The notes under the pieces were generated by a model that saw nothing but the letters and a program-made list of their open reading frames with translations, was not told the DNA's origin and did no database searches. This document shows positions 1 through 9,644 of a stretch of 64,000 nt of DNA, piece after piece. Positions within the stretch are counted from its first letter, which is position 1. Each line of letters begins with the position of its first letter. A program made the translations under genes and the position numbers. The stretch spans positions 103,501 through 167,500 of the forward strand of contig QCNP01000001.1 of the NCBI GenBank assembly GCA_003210095.1, in the 5' to 3' direction. Source of the DNA: Pelagibacteraceae bacterium AG-426-E17 (GTDB lineage Bacteria > Pseudomonadota > Alphaproteobacteria > Pelagibacterales > Pelagibacteraceae).

Positions 1-1
1 A

Positions 2-637
2 GATGCTGATATCTATGGTCCATCATTACCTAAACTTTTTTCAATTAATCAAAAACCTGAGAGTGATGGCTCGAATTTAAAACCTATTGTTAAATACGAC
101 ATTCAATGTATGTCGATAGGATTTCTAACTGACGAACAAACACCAATGATTTGGAGGGGTCCTATGGTAACTAGTACTATAAAAACTTTTGCACAAAAAG
201 TCAGTTGGAATAATTTAGATTTTATCATTGTAGATATGCCTCCTGGAACAGGGGATACTCAGCTTACATTTGCGCAAGAGATAGAGATGGATGGAGCAAT
301 CATAGTTTCTACTCCTCAGGAACTTGCGCTTCAAGATGTTAAAAGAGGGATAAGAATGTTTGATAAATTAGGGGTAAAGATTATTGGGCTTGTTGATAAC
401 ATGAGTTTTTTTAAGGGGGACGATGGTAAAAAATATCCTATATTTGGTGAAGGTGGAGTTAAAAGAACTGCAGAGGAATTTAAAAAGGAGTTTTTATGCG
501 AAATTCCAATTGATCCTGAAGTTGGTAAATCTGGTGATGAAGGCAAGCCAATTGTTGAGAGTAATCCAGATAACGAGATTTCTAAAATTTTTTTAGATAT
601 AGCAAAAAAAATTAAATCGTCTTTTATTGAAAATTAG
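2..637 (+). CDS. mrp: Mrp/ApbC/NBP35-family P-loop ATPase, C-terminal part (5' end outside window)
   Basis: The frame is open from base 2, so the N-terminus, including the Walker A loop, lies outside the window. The visible part begins with DADIYGPSLPKLF, the segment that follows the P-loop in Mrp proteins. It also holds IIVDMPPGTGDTQLT and an IFGEGG segment. The family carries or assembles Fe-S clusters for target apoproteins in the cytoplasm. The stretch between NMSFF and the IFGEGG segment has no CxxC pair, unlike E. coli ApbC; from memory this resembles other alphaproteobacterial Mrp proteins. The stop codon lies 2 bp from the end of the convergent next gene. The family call is firm; the specific client is unknown. 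Confidence 0.93.
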   Translation, partial: DADIYGPSLPKLFSINQKPESDGSNLKPIVKYDIQCMSIGFLTDEQTPMIWRGPMVTSTIKTFAQKVSWNNLDFIIVDMPPGTGDTQLTFAQEIEMDGAIIVSTPQELALQDVKRGIRMFDKLGVKIIGLVDNMSFFKGDDGKKYPIFGEGGVKRTAEEFKKEFLCEIPIDPEVGKSGDEGKPIVESNPDNEISKIFLDIAKKIKSSFIEN

Positions 638-639
638 TT

Positions 640-2739
640 TTATTTTAAAGTATAGACTTTTAAATAAATACCATATTCAGGATCCTCAGCAAAAAAATCC
701 ATATTGCTGGATACATCAACATTTAAATTGTTGTGTTTGCTTTTATAAGAGATTTCAGTGGAAGTTTCGTGAACAGAAATAGCATAAGATGATTTATATG
801 ATGCTCTATAATCTCCTGCAATTACAAAATTATCATTGTAACTGTCTTCTGTAGTTTGGTCTCTAGTATACTTTGTCATTAAATTAAAACCACTATCTGT
901 AATTAAATCGAAACCTATTCCAGTATGAACACTGTGGGTGGCATTATTAATGTTATCTAAAGTGTATTTATCTCCACTTGATGAATATGAAAATTTTTGT
1001 TTTGTTGACGGGCTCATATCAGCAGAGTAATTAAAATCAAAATAGGGTAAAAAGGTCTTATTTTTTAAGTCAAATTTTTTATCAATATTAGCACCAACTG
1101 AGGTAATAAAATTTCCAATGTACTGATCTTTAAATTTTAAATTTAAACCTGCAGCACCTGTTTCCGTATATTCTGCAAAGTGTGTTACACCGTAGTCTAT
1201 TTTAATTTTGGGTGTAAAATTTAAGTTATTTTTTGAAAGAGTATCTCTTAAACTAAAAGAGCCATAAATTTGCTCACCGGACCTCTCGCCATTAGTTGAG
1301 GTAGAACCACTATTATTAATTAAATCAGAATTTATGAAACTTAAACCTAATAAGTGATCAGTAAATCTTTCTTCACCTTTAGGTTTAGTCTCATAAAAAG
1401 TCAGACTAAATGTGCTCATATTCAATGCACTTCCAAGGTCTCCCACATCAACGTCATCACTTCCAAATCTTAATGCAATACCTCTCATTATGTTATCTTT
1501 ACCTCTTTTGTCTGCACCTAGTGTGATTGCTGAAGTATTTATATCTTTTGAGGATGAAACAGAGGTATCGCCTATTCGGCCTACACTGATTGTTCCTTCG
1601 CTCCATAGAGACCAACTAGAATTTTCATTATCGGTGTTTGAAGAATTATAATTAGATAAATAAACTGGTAGCAACGTTTTTGATAAAGAGTTTAAAATTT
1701 CATTATTAAATTGAAATTTAATATTTTGATTAGTTAAATTTCCCCTACTGTTGTTCCTTCTTAACCATTGCATACGATTGATTACTGGATACGTGGTGTG
1801 TTGTATTAATTTTTTTGCGCTTTCAGATTGAGTCTCAATAGAAGCAACATCATCTTTATTAGCTGTTGGATCAATACAATTAATCACCCCAAAACCACAA
1901 CTTAAATTATATTCACTAACAGTTTTGTTGTTTGTTTTAAAATCTAAAACAAACATTTTTAAACCATCCGAACTGAATGCTATACCTGAAACTTGATCAG
2001 CTTCACCTGAAACATCGTAACCCCCCTCTTTTTTTATATTAGATAAATCGAATGGTGTACTTAAATTGAATTCTTGAACTTTATCTTTTCCATGTCCTGT
2101 TATATACATTTTAGAACCATCAGAACTGAATGCTAATCCCTGTGGATTACCTTCAAGTTGTGAAAAGGTTTTACTACTTGTTCCGGTAGATTGTTGTTCA
2201 AAAGTAGCGTTTGAAATATTAAAAGGGCTAGTAAGTGAATATTTTTTAATAAAGTCATTCCCAGTTCCATCATAGATAAATAATTTTGTTCCACTATTGT
2301 TAAATGCAATATCTCTTATATTCATCTCTCCCTCAAAGTGTGTAGTCACAAAGGCACAAGATGAGACATCATAAGCAGTATCTAATTTATACTCTTCTAT
2401 TCCTTCTGCTCCAGAATCTGAACCGATTAAAAACATTTTAGTTCCATCTGAACTTAATTTTAAACCAATTACATCCTCATCTTGGTCTGAATGAGTACAT
2501 TCGTTAGAATTTCTTGTAGCTGTTGAAACGTCAAAACCTACAGTTAAATCAAATTCATAAACTTTATTTTGACTTGAGCCAGAGATAAACATTTTGGTTC
2601 CATTTGCGTTAAATGCTATCCCATGTGCAATTCTTTGAGTAATATCTTTACTGTCAACAAATGATGAAACTTCTCCAAAAGCATTAACATTTGCAAATAA
2701 GAAAACGATTATGAAAGTTATTTTATTTATAAGTTTCAT
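640..2739 (-). CDS. Secreted/outer-membrane protein: propeller-like repeats plus autotransporter-like barrel
   Basis: This 699-residue protein starts with a clear signal peptide (MKLINKITFIIVFLFANVNAF). Residues about 35-280 contain five repeats of about 45-50 residues, each with the pattern 'G(I/L)AF..(S/N)(D/N)G(T/S)KMF' followed by a 'V.E(F/Y)(N/D)L' strand, as in a beta-propeller. A linker follows, and the last 300 or so residues are rich in alternating polar and aromatic strands typical of an autotransporter-like outer-membrane barrel. There is no C-terminal Phe; the protein ends VYTLK. It is inferred to be a surface-displayed propeller anchored by a barrel, perhaps for binding. No specific function is recognised. 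Confidence 0.75.
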   Translation of the reverse strand: MKLINKITFIIVFLFANVNAFGEVSSFVDSKDITQRIAHGIAFNANGTKMFISGSSQNKVYEFDLTVGFDVSTATRNSNECTHSDQDEDVIGLKLSSDGTKMFLIGSDSGAEGIEEYKLDTAYDVSSCAFVTTHFEGEMNIRDIAFNNSGTKLFIYDGTGNDFIKKYSLTSPFNISNATFEQQSTGTSSKTFSQLEGNPQGLAFSSDGSKMYITGHGKDKVQEFNLSTPFDLSNIKKEGGYDVSGEADQVSGIAFSSDGLKMFVLDFKTNNKTVSEYNLSCGFGVINCIDPTANKDDVASIETQSESAKKLIQHTTYPVINRMQWLRRNNSRGNLTNQNIKFQFNNEILNSLSKTLLPVYLSNYNSSNTDNENSSWSLWSEGTISVGRIGDTSVSSSKDINTSAITLGADKRGKDNIMRGIALRFGSDDVDVGDLGSALNMSTFSLTFYETKPKGEERFTDHLLGLSFINSDLINNSGSTSTNGERSGEQIYGSFSLRDTLSKNNLNFTPKIKIDYGVTHFAEYTETGAAGLNLKFKDQYIGNFITSVGANIDKKFDLKNKTFLPYFDFNYSADMSPSTKQKFSYSSSGDKYTLDNINNATHSVHTGIGFDLITDSGFNLMTKYTRDQTTEDSYNDNFVIAGDYRASYKSSYAISVHETSTEISYKSKHNNLNVDVSSNMDFFAEDPEYGIYLKVYTLK

Positions 2740-2766
2740 TTATAGTTTTTATTTTTTTTCTGGAAA

Positions 2767-3714
2767 CTATATCAACTTATCTTTAAGATCAAAAGCCAAC
2801 ATAAGCTCATTCCACTCTCTTTTTGAAAGGCCTGATTGTTCAGGACCTACTTTTTTACCACTTATAAGTTTTTGAATGATTATTTTACCTTTAGATGATA
2901 CCTCTGTGCCACCTACTCTATAATCCATAAATGCTTCATAAGTTGTTGGCACCCATCTTTTTAAAGTATCCAACATTACATCTGCATAAGCTCTTATTTC
3001 ATATTGAGCATGATGGTCAGCTCTTAATCTTAAAAAATTCATTAAATTTAAAAGATCTGTTTTCCAGTACCACTGTGTATAGGTATTTAAAGTTAAATTC
3101 ATTCTAGCAAGTTCTCTTGCTAGTCCAGTTTCTTTTTCATCAACAACTGAACCATCGTATCTTTCATTTAACATTGTTTCATAATTTTCGTATGTTCGTT
3201 CAGCATCGTTTTTTAAAAGACTTAAAACCTTTTTTGCTTGCTCGCCTTGAAGCACCTCTCCTCTACCTTGTCTGTTACTTTTTGATTGTGCAGCTAAGTG
3301 TTCATTTTTTGGAAGGTAAAATTCTTTATCTAAAATTGAATAACGTGCTGAGTACTCATTAACATTTGCAGTTCTATGTCTTATCCATTGTCTTGCAATA
3401 AATATAGGAAGCTTTACATGATATTTAATTTCACACATTTCAAATGGTGTGCTGTGCCAATGACGCATTAAATATTTTATCAATCCGCTATCTGTAGATA
3501 CTTTTTTTGTACCTTTCCCATATGATACTCTTGCTGCTTGAACGATAGATGTATCGTCACCCATGTAATCTATAACCCTCACAAATCCATGATCTAATAC
3601 TGAAATTACATCATAAAGAATCTTTTCAAGCTCTGGGGCAACTACTCTCTTGGTCTTGTTTTCCTGAGTTTGTAAATCTTTTATCTCTTGTTCTTGTTCT
3701 TTAGTTAATTTCAT
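2767..3714 (-). CDS. thyX: FAD-dependent thymidylate synthase ThyX
   Basis: This 315-residue flavoenzyme converts dUMP to dTMP with methylenetetrahydrofolate and NADPH in the cytoplasm. The ThyX signature RHRxxxxNExSxR is intact at residues 112-124 ([13 protein letters not shown]). The substrate-binding segment [12 protein letters not shown] lies near the C-terminus. The protein is longer than compact ThyX enzymes (about 220-250 aa) and carries an N-terminal extension of about 45 residues that is rich in charged residues. No thyA is seen in the window. It is a single gene between two minus-strand genes, with its own plausible promoter upstream. Confidence 0.95.
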   Translation of the reverse strand: MKLTKEQEQEIKDLQTQENKTKRVVAPELEKILYDVISVLDHGFVRVIDYMGDDTSIVQAARVSYGKGTKKVSTDSGLIKYLMRHWHSTPFEMCEIKYHVKLPIFIARQWIRHRTANVNEYSARYSILDKEFYLPKNEHLAAQSKSNRQGRGEVLQGEQAKKVLSLLKNDAERTYENYETMLNERYDGSVVDEKETGLARELARMNLTLNTYTQWYWKTDLLNLMNFLRLRADHHAQYEIRAYADVMLDTLKRWVPTTYEAFMDYRVGGTEVSSKGKIIIQKLISGKKVGPEQSGLSKREWNELMLAFDLKDKLI

Positions 3715-3739
3715 TAATAATTATTAATATAGAATCTAT

Positions 3740-3768
3740 AAAATATGTTTGTATAGTATTGCAATCAA
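3740..3768 (-). promoter_or_regulatory. Putative sigma70-type promoter of thyX
   Basis: On the minus strand a TTGATT -35 (3763-3768), a 17-bp spacer and a TATTTT -10 (3740-3745) lie about 25 bp upstream of the thyX ATG. In DNA this AT-rich such matches are common, so the support is weak. Confidence 0.3.
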
Positions 3769-3791
3769 TTTTCCAACACAGATAGTAATTA

Positions 3792-5567
3792 TTATGGTTT
3801 CAACTTATAAGAGTGAGACCTGAAATTTTTCTCATTTTTGATTTGATTACAATATTTTTTAAAAAATATATCTTCCGACTCTAATCCTTTTATTTTACCA
3901 TTTTCATTTATAGATGGGGCAAATTTTTTAGTATATTTGTAGAACCAAAATTTTGGGTCTCTAACTAATTTGATGAATGCAGTATTATTGTAATTATTTA
4001 AATAATTTTCTGAATTTCTCCATTTAGAAGTTTCAATTTTTTCGTACTTACAAATTTCATAAACTCTTGGCTCTCTAGAAAAAGCATTTTTATGAATATC
4101 AGATAAAACTATATTTTCGCTTATGAAAACTATAAATAGAACTAAATAAGAAACTACTATTGTTTTTTTCTTTAGTTCACTAAATATAATTGAAGCTATG
4201 ATTAAGTATAAAGGAAAAATATACATATTATAGCCGTGTGTTTCACGTAAATTAAAAATTAGATAATGAATTATGATACCCACAAATAATGAAACTGATA
4301 AATAGTGAATGTTTCTATTTTTTATTTTTTTAATTGAAAAATAAATTAACAAAATAAAAAAAAGAACCTGCAAGGTTCTAAAAAAATTTCTCGGATCAAG
4401 AAATAAAATAGGTGTTATATCAGTATTTTTGTCAAAGTTCATATCCAAGTAACCACCAAACCCAAGAATAATATTACTTATACCATCTGATATTCCTACA
4501 TTAGGTTTATATGCGCTTGTAAATACTAACATATGCTCTAATGGATTTGTTAATCTTGTTAAAATTGATTTATTAAATGGAATTAAATTAATTATGTCTA
4601 AAAATATTATAAATAAGACGCAAAGAATAAATCCTGTTAAAATTGAAGAGATAATTATTATTATTTCATAAGGTTTAGCTAAATTTTTTTTGGTTAAAAT
4701 ATTTATATAAAAAGAATAAAAAATCACAAACACTATTAAAAGTATTGAGTCTAAATTTTGTGCAAAATAATATCTTTCATCGTTCAATTCGCTTAAAAAA
4801 GTAATATCAAATATTAGTTGAGTTAAGATATAACTTGCTAAAAACAAAAATAAAAAAGTAATGTTTAAAATATAATACTTTTTGTTATAAAAAAAATTTT
4901 GTTTTGAAGCGTTAATATAATTTATTAAGAACGGTAAACTAATCAAAAATGTAAAAAATAGAAATATTACTTGTATTTTAGCCAGCATAGCTAAACATAA
5001 AAAAAAACCTGAAATGACTAAGTGTTTAATTTTTTTCTTTTTAATAAATTTAATTAAAAAGTTTAAAAAAAATAAAATCATTAAAATCGACAAAACCTCT
5101 GATCTTATCAGAAAAAGTAATTCGTAAGTGTCTTGTAAAATAAGAATTAAAAGAACAAGAAGAACTGACAAATTCTTTTTAATATTTAGAAGTTTTAAAA
5201 TATTAAAAAGGACAAAAGCTAGCAAAAATAAATAAATGCTATTTAAAATTCTTCCAATAATAAAAAATTTTTGCAAATTTTCGTCAATATTTTCTGAGTT
5301 AAAAATTTCCTGAATTAGAAAATTTTCAAAAAAAATAGACAAAAGCTTAAAAATTCCCCCAAGTATAAGAAAAGTAGTATATGAAGGATGATCCCTGAAT
5401 TCCTGTTCTATACCTGAAGATATAAGTAATGAATTATAAATCATTACTATATCTATATCTAATATTGAACTCCAATGTTGATCAGATAATTGAAAAAGAT
5501 TTAGTAATATTAAATAGAAAAATAAAAAGATTATTAAAATTTTAGAATTATCTTTAAAAATATTCAT
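3792..5567 (-). CDS. Large multi-pass membrane protein, possible GT-C type glycosyltransferase
   Basis: This 591-residue protein has roughly a dozen hydrophobic segments spread over residues 10-480 and a soluble, charged C-terminal tail of about 100 residues. After the first membrane helix comes an acidic loop (residues about 30-65, with DIDIVMIYNSLL and EFRDHPSYTTFL). An acidic first loop between helices is typical of GT-C enzymes that use polyprenyl-phosphate sugars. That assignment is inference from layout; I do not recognise the family with certainty. It stands alone between thyX and ssrA. Confidence 0.6.
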   Translation of the reverse strand: MNIFKDNSKILIIFLFFYLILLNLFQLSDQHWSSILDIDIVMIYNSLLISSGIEQEFRDHPSYTTFLILGGIFKLLSIFFENFLIQEIFNSENIDENLQKFFIIGRILNSIYLFLLAFVLFNILKLLNIKKNLSVLLVLLILILQDTYELLFLIRSEVLSILMILFFLNFLIKFIKKKKIKHLVISGFFLCLAMLAKIQVIFLFFTFLISLPFLINYINASKQNFFYNKKYYILNITFLFLFLASYILTQLIFDITFLSELNDERYYFAQNLDSILLIVFVIFYSFYINILTKKNLAKPYEIIIIISSILTGFILCVLFIIFLDIINLIPFNKSILTRLTNPLEHMLVFTSAYKPNVGISDGISNIILGFGGYLDMNFDKNTDITPILFLDPRNFFRTLQVLFFILLIYFSIKKIKNRNIHYLSVSLFVGIIIHYLIFNLRETHGYNMYIFPLYLIIASIIFSELKKKTIVVSYLVLFIVFISENIVLSDIHKNAFSREPRVYEICKYEKIETSKWRNSENYLNNYNNTAFIKLVRDPKFWFYKYTKKFAPSINENGKIKGLESEDIFFKKYCNQIKNEKNFRSHSYKLKP

Positions 5568-5589
5568 AAAACTTAACTTAACACAATGA

Positions 5590-5617
5590 TTGTAAAATTT
5601 AGTTTTAGTTCTATATT
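5590..5617 (+). promoter_or_regulatory. Promoter of ssrA (tmRNA)
   Basis: A TTGTAA -35 (5590-5595), 16-bp spacer and TATATT -10 (5612-5617) predict a start near 5624, just where the acceptor piece of the permuted tmRNA begins. The position relative to the RNA supports it better than the sequence alone. Confidence 0.5.
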
Positions 5618-5619
5618 AA

Positions 5620-5884
5620 GCATGTTGGATTTCCAACTACGACGATAAACGAATTTCGTAATAAACATTGCGGACGTGGGGGCAGTACCCACCACCTCCA
5701 CCAAAAAAGTTACAAATTATGGGGGTGAACTAGGATCGACGGATGTCTAAAAGTCTTTCTTTCGTTCGGAATAGTTCCACCGTAACGGGCTATTTATAAT
5801 TGCAAATAATAAATTTGCACTTGCAGCTTAATTATTTTTTTAATTAAGTGACGGGGTTTGGGGCACCTGGCAACAGAACGCCCC
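5620..5884 (+). ncRNA. ssrA: Circularly permuted two-piece tmRNA (ssrA)
   Basis: tmRNA rescues stalled ribosomes, acting as alanine-tRNA and then as a short message. The order is permuted. The acceptor piece comes first, with T-arm GTGGG-loop-CCCAC and the 3' strand CACCTCC followed by an encoded ACCA ending at 5703. A short spacer follows, and the coding piece starts at 5721 with GGGGGTG. GGGGGTG pairs with CACCTCC over seven positions (one G-U), so the two pieces rebuild one acceptor stem. The tag frame is 5802-5831: ANNKFALAA then TAA, with resume codon GCA. The 3' part carries the GGCACCTGGCAACAGAACG motif that I remember from alphaproteobacterial tmRNAs. The 5' end is approximate; processing removes the spacer. 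Confidence 0.93.
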
Positions 5885-5893
5885 TTTTTTTTT
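5860..5893 (+). terminator. Rho-independent terminator at the tmRNA 3' end
   Basis: GGGGC (5860-5864) pairs with GCCCC (5880-5884) and is followed directly by nine T residues (5885-5893). The hairpin is also the 3' structural element of the tmRNA coding piece. Confidence 0.75.
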
Positions 5894-5919
5894 ATTTATT
5901 AATTATATAAACTTAAAAT

Positions 5920-6216
5920 ATGTTTTTTGGATTCTTATCTTTATTTATCATTTATCTTCTACATCAATATATTACTGCTTGGATCAGGTATTATAATAAG
6001 ACAGATGAAAGATTTGGAAATTCTGTATGGAGATGGTCGTATGATTATCAAGTAAAAGGGGTCAGAGATGTATCAGATTTAGACGACAAAGAGTTTGTAA
6101 GAAAAAGAAGGTTAAGAAACAGAACAGTTTCATTTATGTATTGGAACTTTTTTATAGGATTTACTGTTTCTATGTATTTGATAAGTGATGTTCTTATGTT
6201 TATTTTAAATAATTGA
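5920..6216 (+). CDS. Small two-helix membrane protein of unknown function
   Basis: This 98-residue protein has a hydrophobic segment at each end (residues about 2-22 and 74-96). Between them is a charged, Arg/Asp-rich middle (SDLDDKEFVRKRRLRNRT) that is probably cytoplasmic. It lies 26 bp after the tmRNA terminator and 1 bp from the end of the convergent MazG-like gene. I do not recognise the family. Coding is supported by the intact frame and good amino-acid composition. Confidence 0.65.
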   Translation: MFFGFLSLFIIYLLHQYITAWIRYYNKTDERFGNSVWRWSYDYQVKGVRDVSDLDDKEFVRKRRLRNRTVSFMYWNFFIGFTVSMYLISDVLMFILNN

Positions 6217-6217
6217 A

Positions 6218-6589
6218 CTAAGATAAAAATTTTTTTAAATCTGGCTCAAAATAATTTGGACCTTTCATAACTTTACCATGTTCATTATAAATTGGCTTAC
6301 CATCATTCCCTAATTTACTCATATTGGATCTTTGAACCTCACTAAAACAATCATCTAGATTTATGCCAAATGCATGTCCCGCTCCATAAGTAACATAAAG
6401 TATGTCAGTTAAAGCGTCTGCAACTTCTTTAATATCTTTATTAAAAAGGGCATCTTTAAACTCTTTAAGTTCCTCCTCTATTAAACTTATTCTTAAATTA
6501 TTTATTTTTTCACTACTTAAGCTTGGGCGATTTTTGACTTCTTGACCAAAGGTTTTCATAAATAAACCAACTTTTTCAAAATTTGTCAT
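6218..6589 (-). CDS. MazG/HisE-like all-alpha NTP pyrophosphohydrolase
   Basis: This 123-residue protein has the two acidic helices of the all-alpha NTP-PPase superfamily: EEELKEFKDA (residues about 38-47) and EVADALTDILYV (about 56-67). These match the ExxE ... ExxD metal-binding pattern. Such enzymes hydrolyse nucleoside triphosphates, often non-canonical ones, to monophosphate and pyrophosphate. The tail has a GKPIYNEHGKVMKGPNYFEP segment that I recall from phage and bacterial members. The substrate cannot be read from the sequence. It is divergent from fumC. Confidence 0.8.
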   Translation of the reverse strand: MTNFEKVGLFMKTFGQEVKNRPSLSSEKINNLRISLIEEELKEFKDALFNKDIKEVADALTDILYVTYGAGHAFGINLDDCFSEVQRSNMSKLGNDGKPIYNEHGKVMKGPNYFEPDLKKFLS

Positions 6590-6646
6590 GCGTCTCCTAT
6601 ATGATTCTTTTATTTTTTAATGTATAAGAAAAGTACAATTATCCAA

Positions 6647-8035
6647 ATGAAATTTAGGAAAGAATTTGACAGTATTGGATCTATAAATGTTCCAAATGAT
6701 AAATATTGGGGTGCATCCACACAAAGATCAAAAAAATATTTTGATATTGGAGAAATTTACGTAAAAAAAGTACTTATAAAATCTATCGCTGTTATTAAAA
6801 AAGCTGCAGCCATTGTTCATAAAAAAGAAAATCAAATTAATAAAAAAATAGCAAATGTAATAATTAAAGCCTCGGACGAAATAATAAAAGGTAGGCTGGA
6901 TGATAACTTTCCACTAAAAGTTTGGCAAACTGGATCAGGAACGCAAACTAATATGAATGTTAATGAGGTAATATCTAACCGAGCGATTGAATTGATGGGA
7001 GGAAAGAAAGGATCGAAAAAACCCGTACATCCTAATGACCATGTGAATAAATCTCAATCGACGAATGATGTATTTCCCTCGGCTATGCATATAGCAATTG
7101 CTTTGGAAACCAAAAATAAACTTTTACCAAGCTTGGAAATTTTAAATAAAGAACTAAAACAGAAAGTAAACAAATTTAAGAATATAATTAAAGTTGGTAG
7201 AACACATCTTCAAGACGCTACGCCTTTAACATTAGGTCAAGAATTTTCTGGTTATCAAACTCAACTTGAAGATTGTATTATTAGAATAAAAAGGTCATTA
7301 AATGAAATATATTTCTTGGCTCAAGGTGGTACAGCAGTTGGAACAGGAATAAATACAAAAAAAAATTTTGACAAAAAAATGTGTAAAGAAATAAGTAAAA
7401 TAACTAAGTTAAAATTTTTGCCGGCGAGAAATAAATTTGCTGCTCTAGCAGCTCACGATCCAATTGTAAATTTTTCAGGCACTTTAAACACAGCAGCAGT
7501 TTGCTTAATGAAAATAGCAAATGACATTCGCTTTTTAGGTTCTGGGCCGAGAGCTGGATACGGTGAATTAATATTACCATCTAATGAACCAGGTTCATCG
7601 ATTATGCCTGGAAAAGTTAATCCTACACAATCTGAAGCAGTCACAATGGTGTGTGTCAAAGTAATTGGGAATCACACAGGTATTACACTGGCAGGTTCGC
7701 AAGGACAATTTGAATTAAATGTTTTTAAACCTTTGATTGCTCATAACATTCTTCAATCAATCGATATAATGTCTGATAGTTCTAAAAATTTTGCAAAATA
7801 TTGTGTTAAAGGAATTAAAGCTAATTCAGATAAGATAAAAAAAGATTTAGCAAATACCTTAATGCTAATAACCGCATTAGTCCCAAAAATCGGATATGAT
7901 AACGCTGCAATGATTGCAAAAAAAGCACTTAAAAATAAAACAACGTTAAAAGAAGAAGCAATAAAATCTGGATTAATAAAAGAAAAAGATTATGATAAAA
8001 TTGTTAACCCAAAAAATATGGTTCAACCTGCATAG
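6647..8035 (+). CDS. fumC: Class II fumarate hydratase
   Basis: This enzyme reversibly hydrates fumarate to L-malate in the TCA cycle as a cytoplasmic homotetramer that needs no metal. Signatures are the substrate-binding GSGTQTNMNVNEV, the SQSTNDVFPSAMH segment, GRTHLQDATPLT, and the flexible catalytic loop GSSIMPGKVNP. From this ATG it is 462 aa, close to E. coli FumC (467 aa). An upstream in-frame ATG at 6620 would add nine residues (MYKKSTIIQ) without family similarity or a visible ribosome binding site, so I prefer 6647. The 3' end overlaps the convergent AsmA-like gene by 13 bp. Confidence 0.96.
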   Translation: MKFRKEFDSIGSINVPNDKYWGASTQRSKKYFDIGEIYVKKVLIKSIAVIKKAAAIVHKKENQINKKIANVIIKASDEIIKGRLDDNFPLKVWQTGSGTQTNMNVNEVISNRAIELMGGKKGSKKPVHPNDHVNKSQSTNDVFPSAMHIAIALETKNKLLPSLEILNKELKQKVNKFKNIIKVGRTHLQDATPLTLGQEFSGYQTQLEDCIIRIKRSLNEIYFLAQGGTAVGTGINTKKNFDKKMCKEISKITKLKFLPARNKFAALAAHDPIVNFSGTLNTAAVCLMKIANDIRFLGSGPRAGYGELILPSNEPGSSIMPGKVNPTQSEAVTMVCVKVIGNHTGITLAGSQGQFELNVFKPLIAHNILQSIDIMSDSSKNFAKYCVKGIKANSDKIKKDLANTLMLITALVPKIGYDNAAMIAKKALKNKTTLKEEAIKSGLIKEKDYDKIVNPKNMVQPA

Positions 8036-9609
8036 GATGAAATTATAAGGTTAGTGAAATTTTTAAGTTCTATCCAATTTGAAACTTTAATACCTCCACT
8101 ATTAAATTCATAAATTAGATTATCAAGCTTTTCATTAGGAACATCACCTTTGAGTTCAGGTATAACAATGTTAACAATTTTAATATTGTTCTTAGTTAAA
8201 TTTATAATTAGATCAAAATTGATGGTCTCTAAATCTACTCTATTTGCTTTTGCAACTACAAATTTATTATAGAATTTTTTCCGATCCAGAATTTGTAACT
8301 CAAAACTGCTCTTTAAGAAAATATTATTTTTATCTTCATATAATTTACTATTTAGAAAATTTAACTTAGCAATCTTTTCATTGGTCAATATAGTATCACT
8401 TAAATCTATATTTTCTCCAACAAAATTTACTTTTAAGTCAATTTTATTAAACAATGGATTGTTAAGAAAATTGTCACTTTTTATTTTTAATTTTCCATTA
8501 AAATTTTTATTTAATAAAAATTTTTTTGATATTATTTGCTGAAATAAAATATTATTTAATATATCATCTTCTAATTTAATTTTACTTAGTGTTGATATTA
8601 CGTCAAAGCTAAACGGATTTAATGACATAGTTCCTGAATATAAAAGTTTATTAGTACCAACAAAAGAATTTGATGAAGAAAAATTAATAATTTTATCTAT
8701 TATTTTGTAGTCAATAATATATTTAGATTTATTATACTTAATTTGAATATTTCTTGTTTGTTCATTATCCATAAAATTTTTATTTTGATTGAGTATACTA
8801 AAATTGATTTTTTTAAATTTAATATTGCTTATTATCTCAAATTTATTATCATCTTTTTTCCAATTAAAAATAAATGGAAGATTAAAAATTTCACCATTAG
8901 ATCTTACCAAATATTGATTCTTTATCGAATCTTTATAAATATTAACTTTCTGTAAATTTGAAAGAGCTACTGTCTCATCATTATCATCCTTATAAAAAAA
9001 GGTGCTTTTTTTAATAATAAGAGGTTTTTTGAAATATTTTTTTTCAAAAAAATTTTGTAAATATTCCAAGTCTGATTTTACTACGAAAAAATTAGAGTTA
9101 TATATTTCTATATAATTTATCTGTAAATTATTTTTTTTTAAAAAGCTCCCCTGATTTAAAAAAATTTTCAATTTTTTTATCTGTGCAAAGTTTTTTTCAT
9201 AATCTCCCTTTTTATTAAATATAATAACATCTTGAATTTCAAAATGGGGCTTTGGTAAAATTGAATATTTAATTTTGGGTGAAAGTGAAAAATTAAAATG
9301 GTAATTAGTTTGCAATATTTTGGTTAAATAGTTTTGTATTGATTTATTGTAAATAATACCTGGTACTGAAATGTAAATTAAATATAAAAAAAAAATTAAA
9401 CTACATATAAATATTGTTACATTAAGATTAAAAGTTGTTTTTATGTTATATGCTAATACATAAATTTTCTTTTTAATATCAATTTTAATGTAATTAATAA
9501 TTTGTAAAAAAAGTAAATGTAGACTTTTTTTTTTAGTTTTTTTTTTAGTCAAAAAAATTTTTTTTAAACTGTTAATAAATGGATTTATTTTGAATTTTAA
9601 ATATTTCAT
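8023..9609 (-). CDS. AsmA-family protein
   Basis: This 528-residue protein has a basic cytoplasmic N-terminus (residues 1-55), one membrane anchor (about 62-84) and a long periplasmic part rich in beta strands. The segment just after the anchor (SLSPKIKYSILPKPHFEIQ) matches the start of the AsmA repeat. AsmA-like proteins are inner-membrane-anchored and bridge-like, implicated in lipid movement to the outer membrane. Strong Lys/Asn/Ile bias hides finer similarity. The end overlaps fumC by 13 bp tail to tail. Confidence 0.7.
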   Translation of the reverse strand: MKYLKFKINPFINSLKKIFLTKKKTKKKSLHLLFLQIINYIKIDIKKKIYVLAYNIKTTFNLNVTIFICSLIFFLYLIYISVPGIIYNKSIQNYLTKILQTNYHFNFSLSPKIKYSILPKPHFEIQDVIIFNKKGDYEKNFAQIKKLKIFLNQGSFLKKNNLQINYIEIYNSNFFVVKSDLEYLQNFFEKKYFKKPLIIKKSTFFYKDDNDETVALSNLQKVNIYKDSIKNQYLVRSNGEIFNLPFIFNWKKDDNKFEIISNIKFKKINFSILNQNKNFMDNEQTRNIQIKYNKSKYIIDYKIIDKIINFSSSNSFVGTNKLLYSGTMSLNPFSFDVISTLSKIKLEDDILNNILFQQIISKKFLLNKNFNGKLKIKSDNFLNNPLFNKIDLKVNFVGENIDLSDTILTNEKIAKLNFLNSKLYEDKNNIFLKSSFELQILDRKKFYNKFVVAKANRVDLETINFDLIINLTKNNIKIVNIVIPELKGDVPNEKLDNLIYEFNSGGIKVSNWIELKNFTNLIISSYAG

Positions 9610-9644
9610 ATTTTAATAAATCATTTATAGTGTTTTTACTTAAA

